The notes under the pieces: generated by a model
Seen by the model: the letters and a program-made list of their open reading frames with translations, nothing else
Told to the model about the DNA's origin: nothing
The model's database searches: none
Assembly: GCF_004359965.1 (NCBI RefSeq)
Contig: NZ_SMRQ01000017.1
Coordinates: 1 to 60,229 of the forward strand
Source of the DNA: Cognatilysobacter segetis
GTDB lineage: Bacteria; Pseudomonadota; Gammaproteobacteria; Xanthomonadales; Xanthomonadaceae
DNA: 60,229 bases
Direction: 5' to 3'
Program-made: the position numbers and the translations under genes
In this document: positions 8,778 through 19,903 of the stretch, piece by piece
Numbering within the stretch: position 1 is the stretch's first letter
Layout of the letters: the number at the start of each line of letters is the position of its first letter

Positions 8778-9632
8778 TCAGCCGGTGACCGGCGCGGCGC
8801 GGGTCGCGAGGCGCTGTCCCAGCTGGACCGGGGACTCCGCCTGCAGCGATGCGTCGAGCGTGGCGACGCCGCGCGGGAGCAGCACGATCACGGTCGAGCC
8901 GTAATTGAAGCGCGCCATCTCGGCGAAGCGCTCCAGCGTGATGCCCGGCTCGAAGCGCTTCTCGGTCACCTTGTGGCCGTACTGCGGGATCTCGATGCCG
9001 CTCCACACGGTTTCGACGCCCGAGACCAGCAGCGCGCCCACCATCACGACCGCCATCGGGCCGAAGTCGGTGTCGAAGTGGCAGACGAGGCGCTCGTTGC
9101 GCGCGAACAGCCGCGGCACGAGACGCACCGCATTGGGCCCGACGCTGAAGAGGCGCCCCGGCACGTGCACGGTGCGGGTGAGCGTGCCGGTCCACGGCAT
9201 GTGCACGCGGTGGTAGTCGCGCGGCGAGAGGTAGACGGTCGCAAAGACGCCGTCGTCGAACGGTCGCGCGTCGGCCTCGCTGGCGAGCAGTTCGGCCGCG
9301 GTGAAGCTTCGGCCCTTGGCCTGGAAGATTTCGCCGCCGCGGATCGGGCCGCACTGGCTGATCCGGCCGTCGGCGGGCATCAGGATCGCGTCCGGATCCG
9401 GATCCGGCGTGCGGGCGCCCGGCCGCAGCGCACGGGTAAAGAACGTATTGAACGACTCGTACGAGCGCGGATCCGCGTTCGCCGCCTCCGTGAGGTCGAC
9501 GCCGAACTTGCGCGTCACCGTGTCGATCAGCCAGCGGCTGACGCGCGGGTGCTTCGAGTACGCCAACGAGCGCGCCAGCGACGACAGGAAGCGATGGGGC
9601 AGGGCGTAGGTGAGGCGCGTGACCAGGCTCAT
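8778..9632 (-). CDS. psd: phosphatidylserine decarboxylase proenzyme
   Basis: Converts phosphatidylserine to phosphatidylethanolamine at the inner membrane, acting on the product of pssA at 52622. The 284-residue proenzyme has the family landmarks [14 protein letters not shown], the catalytic-base region PADGR (Asp88), [11 protein letters not shown] and the self-cleavage site. Cleavage is predicted between Gly245 and Ser246 to leave a pyruvoyl group. The site reads YGST here rather than the common LGST. Its ATG overlaps the stop of the upstream Sco1-type gene (ATGA at 9629-9632), so the two are coupled. Confidence 0.96.
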   Translation of the reverse strand: MSLVTRLTYALPHRFLSSLARSLAYSKHPRVSRWLIDTVTRKFGVDLTEAANADPRSYESFNTFFTRALRPGARTPDPDPDAILMPADGRISQCGPIRGGEIFQAKGRSFTAAELLASEADARPFDDGVFATVYLSPRDYHRVHMPWTGTLTRTVHVPGRLFSVGPNAVRLVPRLFARNERLVCHFDTDFGPMAVVMVGALLVSGVETVWSGIEIPQYGHKVTEKRFEPGITLERFAEMARFNYGSTVIVLLPRGVATLDASLQAESPVQLGQRLATRAAPVTG

Positions 9633-10270
9633 GGGGCGCTCGTCGTCAGAAGGCGGAGGTCGGAGGCGATCGCGGCCGGATCGAGCGGCGGTTGCACGAT
9701 GCCCGCCATGCGGCCCTGCGGGTCGAGCGCGACCAGCGTCGCGCTGTGGTCCATCGCATAGGCGTCGGCCGGCGCGCCGGGCACAGGCGGCGACTTGGCG
9801 AACACCAGGCTGATCGAGCGCGCGAAGCGCTCGAGGGTCGGCACGTCCGCGGTGGCCGCGATGGTGTCGCGATGGAAGGCGTGGGCGTACTCGCCGACGC
9901 GGTCGGGCGTGTCGCGATCAGGGTCGACCGACACGAACAGCACGCGCGGGCGGGTCGTTTCGGGAATCGCTTCCCACTGCTTCTGTGCCCGAGCGAGATC
10001 GGCCAGCGTGGTGGGGCAGACGTCCGGGCAGTGGGTGAATCCCAGGAACACGAGCGTCCAGTGGCCCTTGAGCTCGCCGTTGGCGAGCGCCGTACCGTCC
10101 GACTGCCGCAGGCTGAACGTGGGCAGATCGCGCGGCGGGTCGATCAGGTGGATCGCCTTCAGCGGCGGAGCCGCGGGGGTGGCCGGCCCGAAGACGTGGC
10201 GCGCGAGCAGCAGGCCGAGGCCCGCGGCGACCGCGGCGGCGAGAACGAGCAGCGTCGTCCGGTTGAACAT
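9629..10270 (-). CDS. Sco1/SenC/PrrC family copper chaperone
   Basis: A membrane-anchored thioredoxin-fold protein; the family delivers copper to the CuA centre of cytochrome c oxidase or acts in thiol redox control. The 213-residue product has one N-terminal transmembrane anchor ([21 protein letters not shown]), the copper-binding pair in FTHCPDVCP (C81, C85) and the third ligand His175 in MDHSATL. Start at 10270 chosen for the upstream GGAG; six further in-frame residues are possible. It is the first gene of a pair with psd and is divergent from prmB. No oxidase genes lie in the window, so the partner is inferred. Confidence 0.93.
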   Translation of the reverse strand: MFNRTTLLVLAAAVAAGLGLLLARHVFGPATPAAPPLKAIHLIDPPRDLPTFSLRQSDGTALANGELKGHWTLVFLGFTHCPDVCPTTLADLARAQKQWEAIPETTRPRVLFVSVDPDRDTPDRVGEYAHAFHRDTIAATADVPTLERFARSISLVFAKSPPVPGAPADAYAMDHSATLVALDPQGRMAGIVQPPLDPAAIASDLRLLTTSAP

Positions 10271-10298
10271 GGTCGGCTCCGGGCCCACGGGACCGGCG

Positions 10299-10304
10299 AT
10301 GATA
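10299..10304 (-). promoter_or_regulatory. putative -10 box for the sco-psd unit
   Basis: The minus strand reads TATCAT here, 28 bases before the sco start. It sits 12 bases from the prmB -10 box on the other strand, so the two divergent promoters overlap. Confidence 0.4.
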
Positions 10305-10316
10305 CCGGCCGACCGC

Positions 10317-10322
10317 TATAAT
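10317..10322 (+). promoter_or_regulatory. -10 box for prmB
   Basis: A perfect TATAAT lies 27 bases before the prmB ATG. No -35 match is seen at 16-18 bases upstream. Confidence 0.6.
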
Positions 10323-10349
10323 CGCGGGCCTTCTTCGCGTGCGACGTCA

Positions 10350-11282
10350 ATGGACGCCGGTCTCCCGACCTTCCAGCAGGTCTCGATCATCGACCTGATC
10401 CGCCACGGCGGCTCCCTCTTCAACGCCTCGGGCCTGACCTTTGGTCACAGCTACGACAACGCGCTCGACGAGGCGACGCAGCTCGTGCTGCACGCGCTGC
10501 ACATGCCGCACGACCTCAGCCCGGTGTACGGCGCCTCGCGCGTCACCGAGGAGGAAATGCGCCGCGTGCTGGACCTGTTCCGCCGCCGTGTCGAGGAGCG
10601 CGTGCCAGCCGCCTACCTCACGGGCGAGGCATGGTTCGCGGGGCTGAGCTTCAAGTCCGACCCGCGCGCGCTGGTGCCGCGCTCGCCGATCGCCGAGCTC
10701 ATCACCAGCGGCTTCGAGCCGTGGCTGGGCGAGCGCGAGGTCGAGCGCGTGCTCGACCTCTGCACCGGTTCGGGCTGCATCGCGATCGCCACGGCGCATT
10801 ACCAGCCGAACTGGGACGTCGTCGGCATCGACATCTCCGACGACGCGCTCGCCCTCGCGGCCGAGAACAAGGAGCGACTGCAGGTCCCGAACGTGTCGTT
10901 CGTCAAGTCGGACCTGTTCGATGGCCTGCCGGGCGAGATGTTCGACCTGATCGTCACCAACCCGCCGTACGTGACCAACGACGAGACCGATGCGCTCCCG
11001 CGCGAGTACGCGCACGAGCCGGAACTCGGCCTGCGCGCGGGCGACGACGGCCTGGACCTGGTGCTGCGGATCATGCGCGATGCTCCGGACCACCTGACCG
11101 AGGAAGGCCTGCTGATCTGCGAGGTCGGCGAGGCCGAGCATGCGCTGACCGCGCTGCTGCCCGAGCTGCCGATGGCATGGGTGGAGTTCAAGGTCGGCCA
11201 GATGGGCATTTTCGTGGTGGAGCGCGCCGATCTGGTCGAGCACCACGCCCGGATCCGCGAGCTCGCCGACGCCCGCGCCTGA
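10350..11282 (+). CDS. prmB: ribosomal protein L3 N5-glutamine methyltransferase PrmB
   Basis: A SAM-dependent enzyme that methylates a Gln side chain of ribosomal protein L3. The 310-residue product carries an N-terminal substrate-recognition domain, the SAM-binding stretch [14 protein letters not shown] (about residues 136-149), the acidic [11 protein letters not shown], and the catalytic NPPY motif near residue 205. The N-terminal [19 protein letters not shown] distinguishes PrmB from PrmC. The first ATG after the TATAAT box is used. aroC begins one base after its stop, so the two genes are probably cotranscribed and coupled. Confidence 0.95.
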   Translation: MDAGLPTFQQVSIIDLIRHGGSLFNASGLTFGHSYDNALDEATQLVLHALHMPHDLSPVYGASRVTEEEMRRVLDLFRRRVEERVPAAYLTGEAWFAGLSFKSDPRALVPRSPIAELITSGFEPWLGEREVERVLDLCTGSGCIAIATAHYQPNWDVVGIDISDDALALAAENKERLQVPNVSFVKSDLFDGLPGEMFDLIVTNPPYVTNDETDALPREYAHEPELGLRAGDDGLDLVLRIMRDAPDHLTEEGLLICEVGEAEHALTALLPELPMAWVEFKVGQMGIFVVERADLVEHHARIRELADARA

Positions 11283-11283
11283 C

Positions 11284-12378
11284 GTGAACACCTTCGGCCA
11301 CCTGCTGCGCGTCACGACCTTCGGCGAAAGCCACGGTCCGGCGATCGGCTGCGTGGTCGACGGCTGCCCGCCCGGGCTGCCCATCGCGATCGAGGACTTC
11401 GCGCGCGACCTCGAGCGCCGCGCGACCGGCCGCAGCCGCCACACGTCGCAGCGCCGCGAGGCGGACGAGGTCGAAATCCTCAGCGGCGTGTACGAGGGTG
11501 TCACCACCGGCACGCCGATCGCGCTCCTCATCCGCAATACCGACGCGCGCAGCAAGGACTACGCCGCGATCGCGAAGCAGTTCCGCCCCGGCCATGCCGA
11601 CTACACGTACCAGGCCAAGTACGGCATCCGCGATCCGCGCGGCGGCGGCCGGTCGAGCGCGCGCGAGACGACGATGCGCGTGGCGGCGGGCGTCATCGCG
11701 AAGAAATGGCTGGCGCAGGCGTTCGGTGTCGAGGTGCGCGGCTACCTGTCGCAGCTGGGCGAGATCCGTTCGTCGCGGCCCGACATGCCCGACTGGCTGG
11801 ACGTCGAATCGAACCCGTTCTTCTGGCCCGACGCCACGCAGGTGCCGGAGCTGGAGGCCTACATGGACGCGCTGCGCAAGTCCGGCGATTCGGTCGGCGC
11901 GCGCGTGGAAGTCGTCGCGACGGGCGTCCCGCCGGGCTGGGGCGAGCCGATCTACGGGAAGCTCGATGCCGAGCTCGCGGCGACGCTGATGAGCATCAAC
12001 GCGGTGAAGGGCGTGGAGATCGGCGACGGCTTCGACGTCGTGGCGATGCACGGCTCGCTGCATCGCGACGTCATGCGGCCCGGCGCGGACGGGCGGCCGG
12101 ATTTCGAAACCAACCACGCCGGCGGCATCCTGGGCGGCATCAGCACCGGGCAGCCGCTGCGCTGTTCGATCGCGTTCAAACCCACGTCCAGCCTGCGCCT
12201 GCCGGTCGAGAGCCTCGACGTGGACGGCAACGTGGTCGAGGTGGTCACGACCGGCCGGCACGATCCGTGCGTCGGCATCCGCGCGACGCCGATCTGCGAA
12301 GCGATGGTCGCGCTGGTGCTGATGGACCAGGCGCTGCGCCATCGCGGCCAGTGTGGCGACGCGGTCTCGAAACGATAG
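11284..12378 (+). CDS. aroC: chorismate synthase
   Basis: Makes chorismate from 5-enolpyruvylshikimate-3-phosphate using reduced FMN, the last common step to the aromatic amino acids; the trp genes that use this product lie 4 kb downstream. The 364-residue product is full length, with the signatures [17 protein letters not shown] at the N-terminus, [11 protein letters not shown] near residue 120 and the C-terminal [17 protein letters not shown]. It starts with GTG, one base after the prmB stop and without a clear Shine-Dalgarno, so translation is likely coupled to prmB. Confidence 0.97.
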   Translation: MNTFGHLLRVTTFGESHGPAIGCVVDGCPPGLPIAIEDFARDLERRATGRSRHTSQRREADEVEILSGVYEGVTTGTPIALLIRNTDARSKDYAAIAKQFRPGHADYTYQAKYGIRDPRGGGRSSARETTMRVAAGVIAKKWLAQAFGVEVRGYLSQLGEIRSSRPDMPDWLDVESNPFFWPDATQVPELEAYMDALRKSGDSVGARVEVVATGVPPGWGEPIYGKLDAELAATLMSINAVKGVEIGDGFDVVAMHGSLHRDVMRPGADGRPDFETNHAGGILGGISTGQPLRCSIAFKPTSSLRLPVESLDVDGNVVEVVTTGRHDPCVGIRATPICEAMVALVLMDQALRHRGQCGDAVSKR

Positions 12379-12514
12379 CGGCCAGACGTCGCGCGCGCCG
12401 GACGGCGCGATGCGCGCCTGCGCCGCGTCGCTTGTCATCGAATCCCGTACACCCCATCGTCGACGCGAGCGCTGAGTGCCGCCGCGCGACGCGTCCCAGA
12501 GACCGAGAATCCGT
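12379..12514 (+). promoter_or_regulatory. aroC-asd intergenic region
   Basis: These 136 bases hold a TTGTCA at 12432-12437 that could be a -35, but the matching -10 position (CATCGT, 12455-12460) is poor. GC-rich inverted sequences around 12393-12420 could form a hairpin without a T-run. asd may have its own weak promoter here. Confidence 0.3.
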
Positions 12515-13528
12515 ATGAAGAATCCCGTGAATGTCGCGATCGTGGGCGCCACCGGCGCCGTCGGCGAGACCATGCTGAAGGTGCTCGCCGAGCGCGAGTT
12601 CCCCATCCGCGAGCTGCACCTGCTGGCGAGCGAGCGCTCGGCCGGCGAGAAGGTCGATTTCAACGGCCGCAGGATCGTGGTGGAGAACCTCGCCACGTTC
12701 GATCCCGCGGGCATCGACATCGCGCTGTTCTCCGCCGGCGGCGACGTTTCGAAGGAATACGCGCCGAAGTTCGCCGCGGCGGGCGCCGTGGTGATCGACA
12801 ACTCGTCGGCCTTCCGTCGCGACGACGACGTGCCGCTGGTCGTTGCCGAAGTGAATCCCGAGCAGTTGAAGAACCGGCCCCGCGGCATCGTCGCCAATCC
12901 GAACTGCTCCACCATGCAGATGCTGACGGCGCTGGCGCCGATCCATCGCGAGGCGCGCATCGAGCGCATCAACGTGGCGACCTACCAGTCGGTATCGGGC
13001 ACAGGTCGTCGCGCGCTGGAGGAGCTGGGCCGGCAGACGGCCGCGATGCTCAACTTCCAGGACCCCAAGCCCGAGGTCTACCCGGTGCAGATCGCGTTCA
13101 ACGTGATCCCGCACGGCGGCGATTTCCTCGACAACGGCTACACCAGCGAAGAGATGAAGCTGGTCTGGGAGACGCGCAAGATCCTCGGCGACGAATCGAT
13201 CCAGGTGAACGCGACGGTGGTGCGCGTGCCGGTGTTCTACGGCCACTCGGAAGCCGTGCACATCGAGACGCGCGAGAAGATCAGCGCGGCGCGGGCACGC
13301 GAGCTGCTGGAAGGCGCGCCGGGCGTCGAGGTGGTCGACGAGCAGCGGGGCGGCGGGTATCCGACGCCGGTCTCGCACGCGTCGGGCAACGATCCGGTGT
13401 ACGTCGGGCGCATCCGTGAGGACATCTCCCACCCGCGCGGCCTCTCGCTCTGGGTCGTCGCCGACAACCTCCGCAAGGGCGCGGCGCTGAACGCGGTGCA
13501 GCTGGCCGAGCTCGTCATCGCGGAGTGA
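12515..13528 (+). CDS. asd: aspartate-semialdehyde dehydrogenase
   Basis: Reduces aspartyl phosphate to aspartate semialdehyde, the branch point to lysine/diaminopimelate, methionine and threonine. The 337-residue product begins with the NADP-binding VAIVGATGAVGETML, has the nucleophile Cys131 in NPNCSTMQM, then TYQSVSGTGRRALEEL, and the substrate-binding RVPVFYGHSEAVHIET. It belongs to the shorter Gram-positive-like/Usg class rather than the E. coli Asd class. The ATG at 12515 gives MKNPVNVAIVG; an in-frame extension of 13 residues has no support. fimV follows after 80 bases. Confidence 0.96.
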   Translation: MKNPVNVAIVGATGAVGETMLKVLAEREFPIRELHLLASERSAGEKVDFNGRRIVVENLATFDPAGIDIALFSAGGDVSKEYAPKFAAAGAVVIDNSSAFRRDDDVPLVVAEVNPEQLKNRPRGIVANPNCSTMQMLTALAPIHREARIERINVATYQSVSGTGRRALEELGRQTAAMLNFQDPKPEVYPVQIAFNVIPHGGDFLDNGYTSEEMKLVWETRKILGDESIQVNATVVRVPVFYGHSEAVHIETREKISAARARELLEGAPGVEVVDEQRGGGYPTPVSHASGNDPVYVGRIREDISHPRGLSLWVVADNLRKGAALNAVQLAELVIAE

Positions 13529-13575
13529 CGCGTTCGCGCGCGCCGCATCGCGTGGGCGGCGCGCGCCGGGCCTGC

Positions 13576-13581
13576 TAGAGT
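13576..13581 (+). promoter_or_regulatory. putative -10 box for fimV
   Basis: TAGAGT lies 27 bases before the GTG start of fimV. Transcription from it would begin near 13588, so an ATG at 13591 would have almost no leader, whereas the GTG at 13609 would have its Shine-Dalgarno inside a leader of about 20 bases. Confidence 0.5.
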
Positions 13582-13608
13582 CGGCGCCGGATGAGGGGAG
13601 AGAAATCC

Positions 13609-15273
13609 GTGAGGTCAAAGCTGCGATCCGCCTGCCTGCTGGCCCTCGCGCTGGCGAGCGGGTCCGCCCAGGCGCTGGGCCTCGGGCAGATCCAGGTGAA
13701 GTCGGCGCTCGGCCAGCCGTTGCTCGCCGAGATCCCGATCGTCAGCAGCGACCCGTCTGAGCTCGTCAGCCTCGACGCGGGCCTCGCCTCGCCCGAGACG
13801 TTCACGCGCATCGGGCTCGAACCGCCGATCGGCATCGTGGCCGACCTGCGCTTCACGGTCGGCAGCGACGCGCAGGGCCGCCCGCTGATCCGCATCACGA
13901 CGGTTCAGCCGGTCACCCAGCCGCTGCTGGATTTCCTGGTCCAGGTCGACTGGGGCCAGGGCCGGCTCGTCCGCGAATACACGGCGAACCTGGCCGCGCC
14001 GGGCGCCGTCGAGGCGGCGCCGGACGTCGCGGTGCAGGCGCCGGCGGTCGAATCCACGCCCGTGATCGAGCGGCCGGTCGCCACGGCACCCACGCCGGCG
14101 GATACGCCTCTGCCGACGCGTGCGGTTCCGGCGTCGCGTCCACCGGGCGCCGCGCCGGCCGGGGCCACCGCGGGATCGCCGGCGGGCGGCAGCGAATACC
14201 GCGTCCGCGCGGGCGACACCGCCTCGAAAGTGGCCTCGCAGGTCGCGCCCGCCGGGGTGACGGCCGAGCAGGCGATGGTCGGCCTGCTGCGCGCGAATCC
14301 GGATGCGTTCGTCGCCGGCGATCTCAATCAGCTTCGCCGCGGCACCGTGCTCCGCGTGCCGGCGTCCGCGGAACTCGAAGCGATCGAGGCGCGGGAGGCC
14401 GCGGCGCTCGTGCGCGCGTCCGCCAGCCAGTGGCGGCAGGCGCGCTCGCAGCCGCAGGCGCCCGTGGCATCCGCCGCTCGCGCGCCCGTGGCCGCCGCGG
14501 CACAGGCCGGCCCGGCGGGGCGTCTGGAAATCGTTCCGCCCGGCGCAGGCCGGCAGGCCCGCGGCGGCACCCAGTCCGGCATCGAGGCCGGAGGCGAGGG
14601 AGAGATGCTTCGACAGGAATTGCAGACCACCAAGGAGAGCCTGGCCGCGCGCGACGCGGAGGTGCAGGAACTCCGTAGCCGCTTGGCGGAACTGGAGAAG
14701 CTGCAGAACGACCAGCAGAAGCTGATCGCGATGCAGAACTCGCAGCTGCACGCGGCGCAGCAACGCGCGCCCGCGCAATCGACGCCGCCCGCGCCGCAGG
14801 CATCGTCGGCGCTGCCGTGGGTGATCGGCGGCGTCGCGGTCCTGCTGGCGGGCCTCGCTGCGGCCGCCTGGCGTCGCCGCCGCGCACGGCGCGACCCCGT
14901 GTTCCGTGCGCCCCCGGAATCGCCGCGACCCTCGCTGGCCGACGCGTTCGCGCCGGAAGCGGCCGCACCGGCCGAGCCCGTCGTGCCCCCGGCCGACCCG
15001 GTCGACGTTCGTCCGTCCTGGGAGCGCAGCGCCGGCCGCCCGCCGCGCGCCGCGACCCGAAGGCCGGCCGCGGCGCCCGTGGCGACTGCCCTGGCCGCAT
15101 CGGACGTAGCGGCTGACGCCGAGCCGTCGCCCGTCGAGCGCCTCGAGCTCGCCCAGGCCTATCTCGACCTGGGCGACGCGAACAACGCGCGCCGGCTGCT
15201 GGGCGAGGTGATGGATTCCGACGATGCGACGGCACGCGGCGTCGCCGCCAAGATGCTGCAGGACATCGGATGA
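13609..15273 (+). CDS. fimV: FimV/HubP family polar protein, short form
   Basis: FimV-type proteins sit at the cell pole, bind peptidoglycan and support type IV pili and polar organisation. The 554-residue product has a signal peptide ending SAQA, the FimV N-terminal domain ([20 protein letters not shown]), a LysM domain (about residues 197-250), a coiled coil (333-384), one transmembrane helix (401-421), a low-complexity cytoplasmic region and the C-terminal FimV domain ([20 protein letters not shown]). It is shorter than Pseudomonas FimV, which has several TPR motifs before this domain. The GTG at 13609 is preferred because GGGGAGA lies 6 bases upstream; ATG 13591 has no ribosome-binding site. 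It overlaps truA by ATGA. Confidence 0.92.
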   Translation: MRSKLRSACLLALALASGSAQALGLGQIQVKSALGQPLLAEIPIVSSDPSELVSLDAGLASPETFTRIGLEPPIGIVADLRFTVGSDAQGRPLIRITTVQPVTQPLLDFLVQVDWGQGRLVREYTANLAAPGAVEAAPDVAVQAPAVESTPVIERPVATAPTPADTPLPTRAVPASRPPGAAPAGATAGSPAGGSEYRVRAGDTASKVASQVAPAGVTAEQAMVGLLRANPDAFVAGDLNQLRRGTVLRVPASAELEAIEAREAAALVRASASQWRQARSQPQAPVASAARAPVAAAAQAGPAGRLEIVPPGAGRQARGGTQSGIEAGGEGEMLRQELQTTKESLAARDAEVQELRSRLAELEKLQNDQQKLIAMQNSQLHAAQQRAPAQSTPPAPQASSALPWVIGGVAVLLAGLAAAAWRRRRARRDPVFRAPPESPRPSLADAFAPEAAAPAEPVVPPADPVDVRPSWERSAGRPPRAATRRPAAAPVATALAASDVAADAEPSPVERLELAQAYLDLGDANNARRLLGEVMDSDDATARGVAAKMLQDIG

Positions 15274-16172
15274 CCGACGGGACGACGGCGCCGGCACCGG
15301 CCGCCGTCACGCGCTACGCGATCGGCATCGAGTACGACGGGACCTGCTTCAGCGGTTGGCAGCGCCTGAGCGCCCACGGCGAACCGGAGCCCACGCCGCT
15401 GCCGACCGTGCAGGCCACCGTCGAGGCCGCACTGTCCTTCGTCGCCGGGTCGTCGATCGAATTGACCTGCGCCGGACGCACCGATGCCGGCGTCCACGCG
15501 GCCTGCCAGGTCGCGCATTTCGACTCGCCGGTGCGCCGGGATCCGCGCGGCTGGACGCTGGGCGCCACCTCGAAGCTTCCGCCGGAAGTCGCGGTGCTGT
15601 GGTGCCGGGAAATGCCTTCGGACTTCAACGCGCGCTTTTCCGCACGGGCGCGTCGATACGTCTATCGGATACTCAACCGCCCGGTCCGGCCGGCGCTGTC
15701 GCGGCAGGTGCTGGCCTGGGAGCGACGCCCACTTGACGCGCCCGCGATGCACCGCGCGGCACAGTCCCTGATCGGCGAGCGGGATTTCTCCGCCTTCCGT
15801 ACCGTGCACTGCCAGGCCGCGCATGCACGGCGCGAGATGCAGGAGATCATCGTCCGCCGTGCCGGCGACATCGTGGAGGTGGAAGTGCAGGCCAACGCCT
15901 TCCTTCACCACCAGGTGCGCAACATCGTCGGCAGCCTGTTGATGGTCGGTCGCGGCGAAAGGCCCGAGGGCTGGATCGCCGAGGTGCTGGACGGGCGCGA
16001 TCGCACGCTCGCCGGCCCGACCGCCCCGTCGGCCGGCCTGGTCTTCCTGGGCCCGCGCTATCCCGCGGACTGGCACCTACCCCCGAGGTCACCCTGTGAA
16101 CCGAACGCTCTTCCGAACCCGCATCAAGTTCTGTGGCTTCACCCGTCCCGGCGACGTGCGCCTGGCCTGTGA
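15270..16172 (+). CDS. truA: tRNA pseudouridine(38-40) synthase TruA
   Basis: Forms pseudouridine at positions 38-40 of the tRNA anticodon arm. The 300-residue product has the family motifs [21 protein letters not shown] with the catalytic Asp72, [16 protein letters not shown] and [15 protein letters not shown]. The recognisable domain ends near [12 protein letters not shown]; a further 25 or so residues read on into trpF, giving a 77-base overlap. Loss of an ancestral stop is a likely cause. The start overlaps the fimV stop (ATGA at 15270-15273). Confidence 0.95.
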   Translation: MTDGTTAPAPAAVTRYAIGIEYDGTCFSGWQRLSAHGEPEPTPLPTVQATVEAALSFVAGSSIELTCAGRTDAGVHAACQVAHFDSPVRRDPRGWTLGATSKLPPEVAVLWCREMPSDFNARFSARARRYVYRILNRPVRPALSRQVLAWERRPLDAPAMHRAAQSLIGERDFSAFRTVHCQAAHARREMQEIIVRRAGDIVEVEVQANAFLHHQVRNIVGSLLMVGRGERPEGWIAEVLDGRDRTLAGPTAPSAGLVFLGPRYPADWHLPPRSPCEPNALPNPHQVLWLHPSRRRAPGL

Positions 16173-16764
16173 ACTCGGCGTCGACGGCATCGGCTTCGTG
16201 TTCGCCCACAAGAGCCCGCGCCGGATCGCGCCGGAGGAAGCGCGGGCCATGCGGCAGGCGCTCGCGCCTCTGGTGGACGCGGTCGCGCTGTTCCAGGACA
16301 ACTCGCTGGAAGAGGTTCGCGACGTGGTGCGCCAGGTCAGGCCCAGCCTGCTGCAGTTCCACGGCGGCGAGGACGACGCCTTCTGCCGGTCGTTCGGCCT
16401 GCCGTACCTGAAGGTGGTGCCGATGGGCGACGAGATCATGGCCCCGCACTACCTCCAGCTGCGCTTCCCGGGCGCCGCCGGCTTCCTGCTGGACGGCCAC
16501 CGCAACGGCGAGAGCGGCGGGAGCGGCAGGACCTTCGACTGGACCCGGATTCCCAAGGACCTCCAGAAGCCCTTCGCGCTCGCCGGCGGCCTGCGGCCCG
16601 AGAACGTCTTCGACGCCGTGACCACCGCCACGCCATGGGCGGTCGACGTGTCGAGCGGGATCGAGACCGAGCCCGGCATCAAGGATGGCGACAAGATGCG
16701 TCGCTTCGTCGAGGAAGTCCGGCGCGCCGACTGCCATACGGACGCCGCCGTCGCCGCCTGCTGA
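16096..16764 (+). CDS. trpF: phosphoribosylanthranilate isomerase
   Basis: Isomerises N-(5-phosphoribosyl)anthranilate in tryptophan synthesis. The 222-residue product is a TIM barrel with the catalytic Cys13 in [17 protein letters not shown]-like [32 protein letters not shown], and the phosphate-binding [15 protein letters not shown] containing the general acid Asp. It starts with GTG, with GAGG 7 bases upstream lying inside the truA frame, and overlaps truA by 77 bases. trpB follows after 48 bases with its own weak -10 box. Confidence 0.96.
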   Translation: MNRTLFRTRIKFCGFTRPGDVRLACELGVDGIGFVFAHKSPRRIAPEEARAMRQALAPLVDAVALFQDNSLEEVRDVVRQVRPSLLQFHGGEDDAFCRSFGLPYLKVVPMGDEIMAPHYLQLRFPGAAGFLLDGHRNGESGGSGRTFDWTRIPKDLQKPFALAGGLRPENVFDAVTTATPWAVDVSSGIETEPGIKDGDKMRRFVEEVRRADCHTDAAVAAC

Positions 16765-16769
16765 TGGCC

Positions 16770-16775
16770 TAAACT
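16770..16775 (+). promoter_or_regulatory. putative -10 box before trpB
   Basis: TAAACT lies in the 48-base trpF-trpB gap, 37 bases before the trpB ATG. No -35 is seen. I find no leader-peptide attenuator or TrpI/TrpR-like site. Confidence 0.35.
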
Positions 16776-16812
16776 GGCGGGCCGCTTCCCCCGCGGTCCG
16801 CAAGGCCATCGC

Positions 16813-18042
16813 ATGTCCGCTGCCGCCCCGTCGTCGACTGTCGACGACTTCAACGCCTATCCCGACGCCGCCGGCCACTTCGGCCGGTTCGGTGGCCGCT
16901 TCGTCGCCGAGACGCTGATCGGCCCGCTGCAGGAACTGGCCGACGCCTACGACGCCGCGCGCGTCGATCCCGCGTTCATCGAAGCCTACGACCGCGACCT
17001 GGCGCATTACGTCGGCCGGCCGAGCCCGATCTATTTCGCCGAACGCCTCAGCCGCGAAGTCGCCGGCGCGCGCATCCTGCTCAAGCGCGAAGACCTGAAC
17101 CACACGGGCGCGCACAAGATCAACAACACCATCGGCCAGGCGCTCCTCGCCAGCCGCATGGGCAAGACGCGCATCATCGCGGAGACCGGCGCGGGCCAGC
17201 ACGGCGTCGCGAGCGCGACCGTCGCGGCGCGGCTCGGCCTCGAATGCGTCGTCTACATGGGCGCGACCGACATCGAGCGCCAGAAGATCAACGTCTATCG
17301 CATGAAGCTGCTCGGCGCGACGGTCGTGCCGGTGAGCAGCGGTTCGGCGACGCTGAAGGATGCGCTCAATGAAGCGATGCGCGACTGGGTGACGAACGTG
17401 CGCGACACGTTCTACATCATCGGCACGGTGGCGGGCCCCGATCCGTACCCGCGCATGGTGCGCGACTTCAACGCGATCGTCGGCCGCGAGGCGAGGGCGC
17501 AGATGCTCGCCGAGTACGGGCGGCTTCCGGATGCCGTGACCGCGTGCGTCGGCGGCGGCAGCAATGCGATCGGCATCTTCCACGCCTTCCTCAACGACCG
17601 AGGCGTGCGCCTGGTCGGCGCCGAGGCGGCGGGCGACGGCATCGACACCGGTCGCCATGCCGCGTCGCTGGCCGCCGGCCGCCCGGGCGTCCTACACGGC
17701 AACCGCACCTACGTGATCTGCGACGACGACGGACAGATCATCGAGACCCACTCGATCTCCGCCGGGCTCGACTACCCGGGCGTCGGACCCGAGCACGCGT
17801 TCCTCAAGGACACCGGTCGTGCCGAGTACGTCGGCGTCACCGACGACGAAGCGCTCGCGGCGTTCCATCGGCTCGCGCGCACCGAGGGCATCCTGCCGGC
17901 GCTGGAGTCGAGCCACGCGATCGCGCAGGCGATCAAGCTCGCGCGCACGCTGCCGAAGGACGCGCTGGTGCTCTGCAACCTGTCGGGCCGCGGCGACAAG
18001 GACGTGCACACCATCGCCGCGCGCGAAGGGATCGCGCTGTAA
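16813..18042 (+). CDS. trpB: tryptophan synthase beta chain
   Basis: Condenses indole with serine to tryptophan in the alpha2beta2 complex with TrpA. The 409-residue product carries the N-terminal [13 protein letters not shown], the PLP lysine Lys102 in [10 protein letters not shown], the GAGQHG loop, the phosphate-binding GGGSNAIG, and the C-terminal [19 protein letters not shown]. This is the classical TrpB1 type. trpA starts 77 bases downstream. Confidence 0.97.
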   Translation: MSAAAPSSTVDDFNAYPDAAGHFGRFGGRFVAETLIGPLQELADAYDAARVDPAFIEAYDRDLAHYVGRPSPIYFAERLSREVAGARILLKREDLNHTGAHKINNTIGQALLASRMGKTRIIAETGAGQHGVASATVAARLGLECVVYMGATDIERQKINVYRMKLLGATVVPVSSGSATLKDALNEAMRDWVTNVRDTFYIIGTVAGPDPYPRMVRDFNAIVGREARAQMLAEYGRLPDAVTACVGGGSNAIGIFHAFLNDRGVRLVGAEAAGDGIDTGRHAASLAAGRPGVLHGNRTYVICDDDGQIIETHSISAGLDYPGVGPEHAFLKDTGRAEYVGVTDDEALAAFHRLARTEGILPALESSHAIAQAIKLARTLPKDALVLCNLSGRGDKDVHTIAAREGIAL

Positions 18043-18119
18043 CACGCCGTCGCGGGCACCATGCCCGCCGCATCGACGACCCGACCCGCCGCTCGATCGA
18101 GCGGCCCTGCAGACGCCCG

Positions 18120-18914
18120 ATGAATCGAATCGACACCCGTTTCGCGCAACTCAAGTCCGCCGGCCGCAAGGCGCTGGTGCCGTTCGTGACCGCCGGCGAC
18201 CCGTCGCTCGAGGCGACGGTCCCGGTCATGCACGCGCTGGTCGAGGCCGGCGCCGACGTGATCGAGCTCGGCGTCCCGTTTTCCGATCCGATGGCGGACG
18301 GCCCGACCATCCAGCGCAGCTCCGAACGCGCGCTGTCCCGCGGCGTCGGGATCGACTACGTGATGGCCAGCGTCCGCGCGTTTCGCGAGCGCGACGACCT
18401 CACGCCGGTCGTGCTGATGGGCTACCTCAATCCGGTCGAGATCCGCGGTCCCGAGGCTTTTTCGCGGGTGGCCGCGGCATCCGGCGTCGACGGCATCCTC
18501 CTGGTCGACCTGCCGCCCGAGGAAGCGCGCGAATTCCGCGACGCGTTCGAGGCCGCGGGCGTCGCGTTGATCCTGCTCGCGTCGCCCACGTCGTCGGCCT
18601 CGCGCATCGACATGCTGCGTGCGTTGGCGCGCGGCTACCTGTACTACGTCAGCTTCGCCGGCGTGACCGGCGCCGCCGACCGCCTCGATGCGGGCGCCGC
18701 CGGGGAGCGCCTGCGGGCCATCCGCGACGGCATGCAGGTGCCGGTCGTCGCCGGCTTCGGCATCCGCGACGCGCAGAGCGCCGCAGCGATGGCGCGTGAC
18801 GCGGAGGGCGTCGTCGTCGGCAGTGCGCTGGTGGCGGCGCTGGCCGACGCCGCGGATCCCGCCTCGGCCGCACGCGCCTTCCTAGCGCCGCTGCGCGCCG
18901 CGCTGGACGCCTGA
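18120..18914 (+). CDS. trpA: tryptophan synthase alpha chain
   Basis: Splits indole-3-glycerol phosphate and channels indole to TrpB. The 264-residue TIM barrel has [12 protein letters not shown], the catalytic Glu region [19 protein letters not shown], the second catalytic Asp in [12 protein letters not shown], and [11 protein letters not shown] with the active-site loop, then the phosphate-binding GFGIRDAQ and GVVVGSALV. The ATG at 18120 is chosen because it gives the family N-terminus [12 protein letters not shown]; upstream sequence in the same frame is antisense noise within trpB. Confidence 0.97.
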   Translation: MNRIDTRFAQLKSAGRKALVPFVTAGDPSLEATVPVMHALVEAGADVIELGVPFSDPMADGPTIQRSSERALSRGVGIDYVMASVRAFRERDDLTPVVLMGYLNPVEIRGPEAFSRVAAASGVDGILLVDLPPEEAREFRDAFEAAGVALILLASPTSSASRIDMLRALARGYLYYVSFAGVTGAADRLDAGAAGERLRAIRDGMQVPVVAGFGIRDAQSAAAMARDAEGVVVGSALVAALADAADPASAARAFLAPLRAALDA

Positions 18915-18931
18915 CGCCATCTGCGGCCACG

Positions 18932-18954
18932 GCGCTCCGGCCCGTCCGGAGCGC
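18932..18954. terminator. hairpin between trpA and accD
   Basis: A perfect 9-bp inverted repeat, arms GCGCTCCGG and CCGGAGCGC, flanks a 5-base loop directly after trpA. No T-run follows. It may be a Rho-assisted terminator or a processing hairpin, since a fresh -10 box for accD starts 15 bases later. Confidence 0.45.
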
Positions 18955-18968
18955 GCGGGGGGCTGCGC

Positions 18969-18974
18969 TACACT
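18969..18974 (+). promoter_or_regulatory. putative -10 box for accD
   Basis: TACACT lies 50 bases before the accD ATG, just after the hairpin that follows trpA. No clear -35. Confidence 0.45.
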
Positions 18975-19024
18975 GACCCGCTGGCCGCGCGGCGGCCGTT
19001 CGTCCGACAGGGGGAGCCTCCAGC

Positions 19025-19899
<875 letters not shown>

Positions 19900-19903
<4 letters not shown>

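Noticed and set aside
13591-13608. ATG at 13591 as start of fimV
   Set aside because: No Shine-Dalgarno, and it lies only 9 bases after a -10 box. The GTG at 13609 has GGGGAGA at good spacing and begins a cleaner signal peptide.
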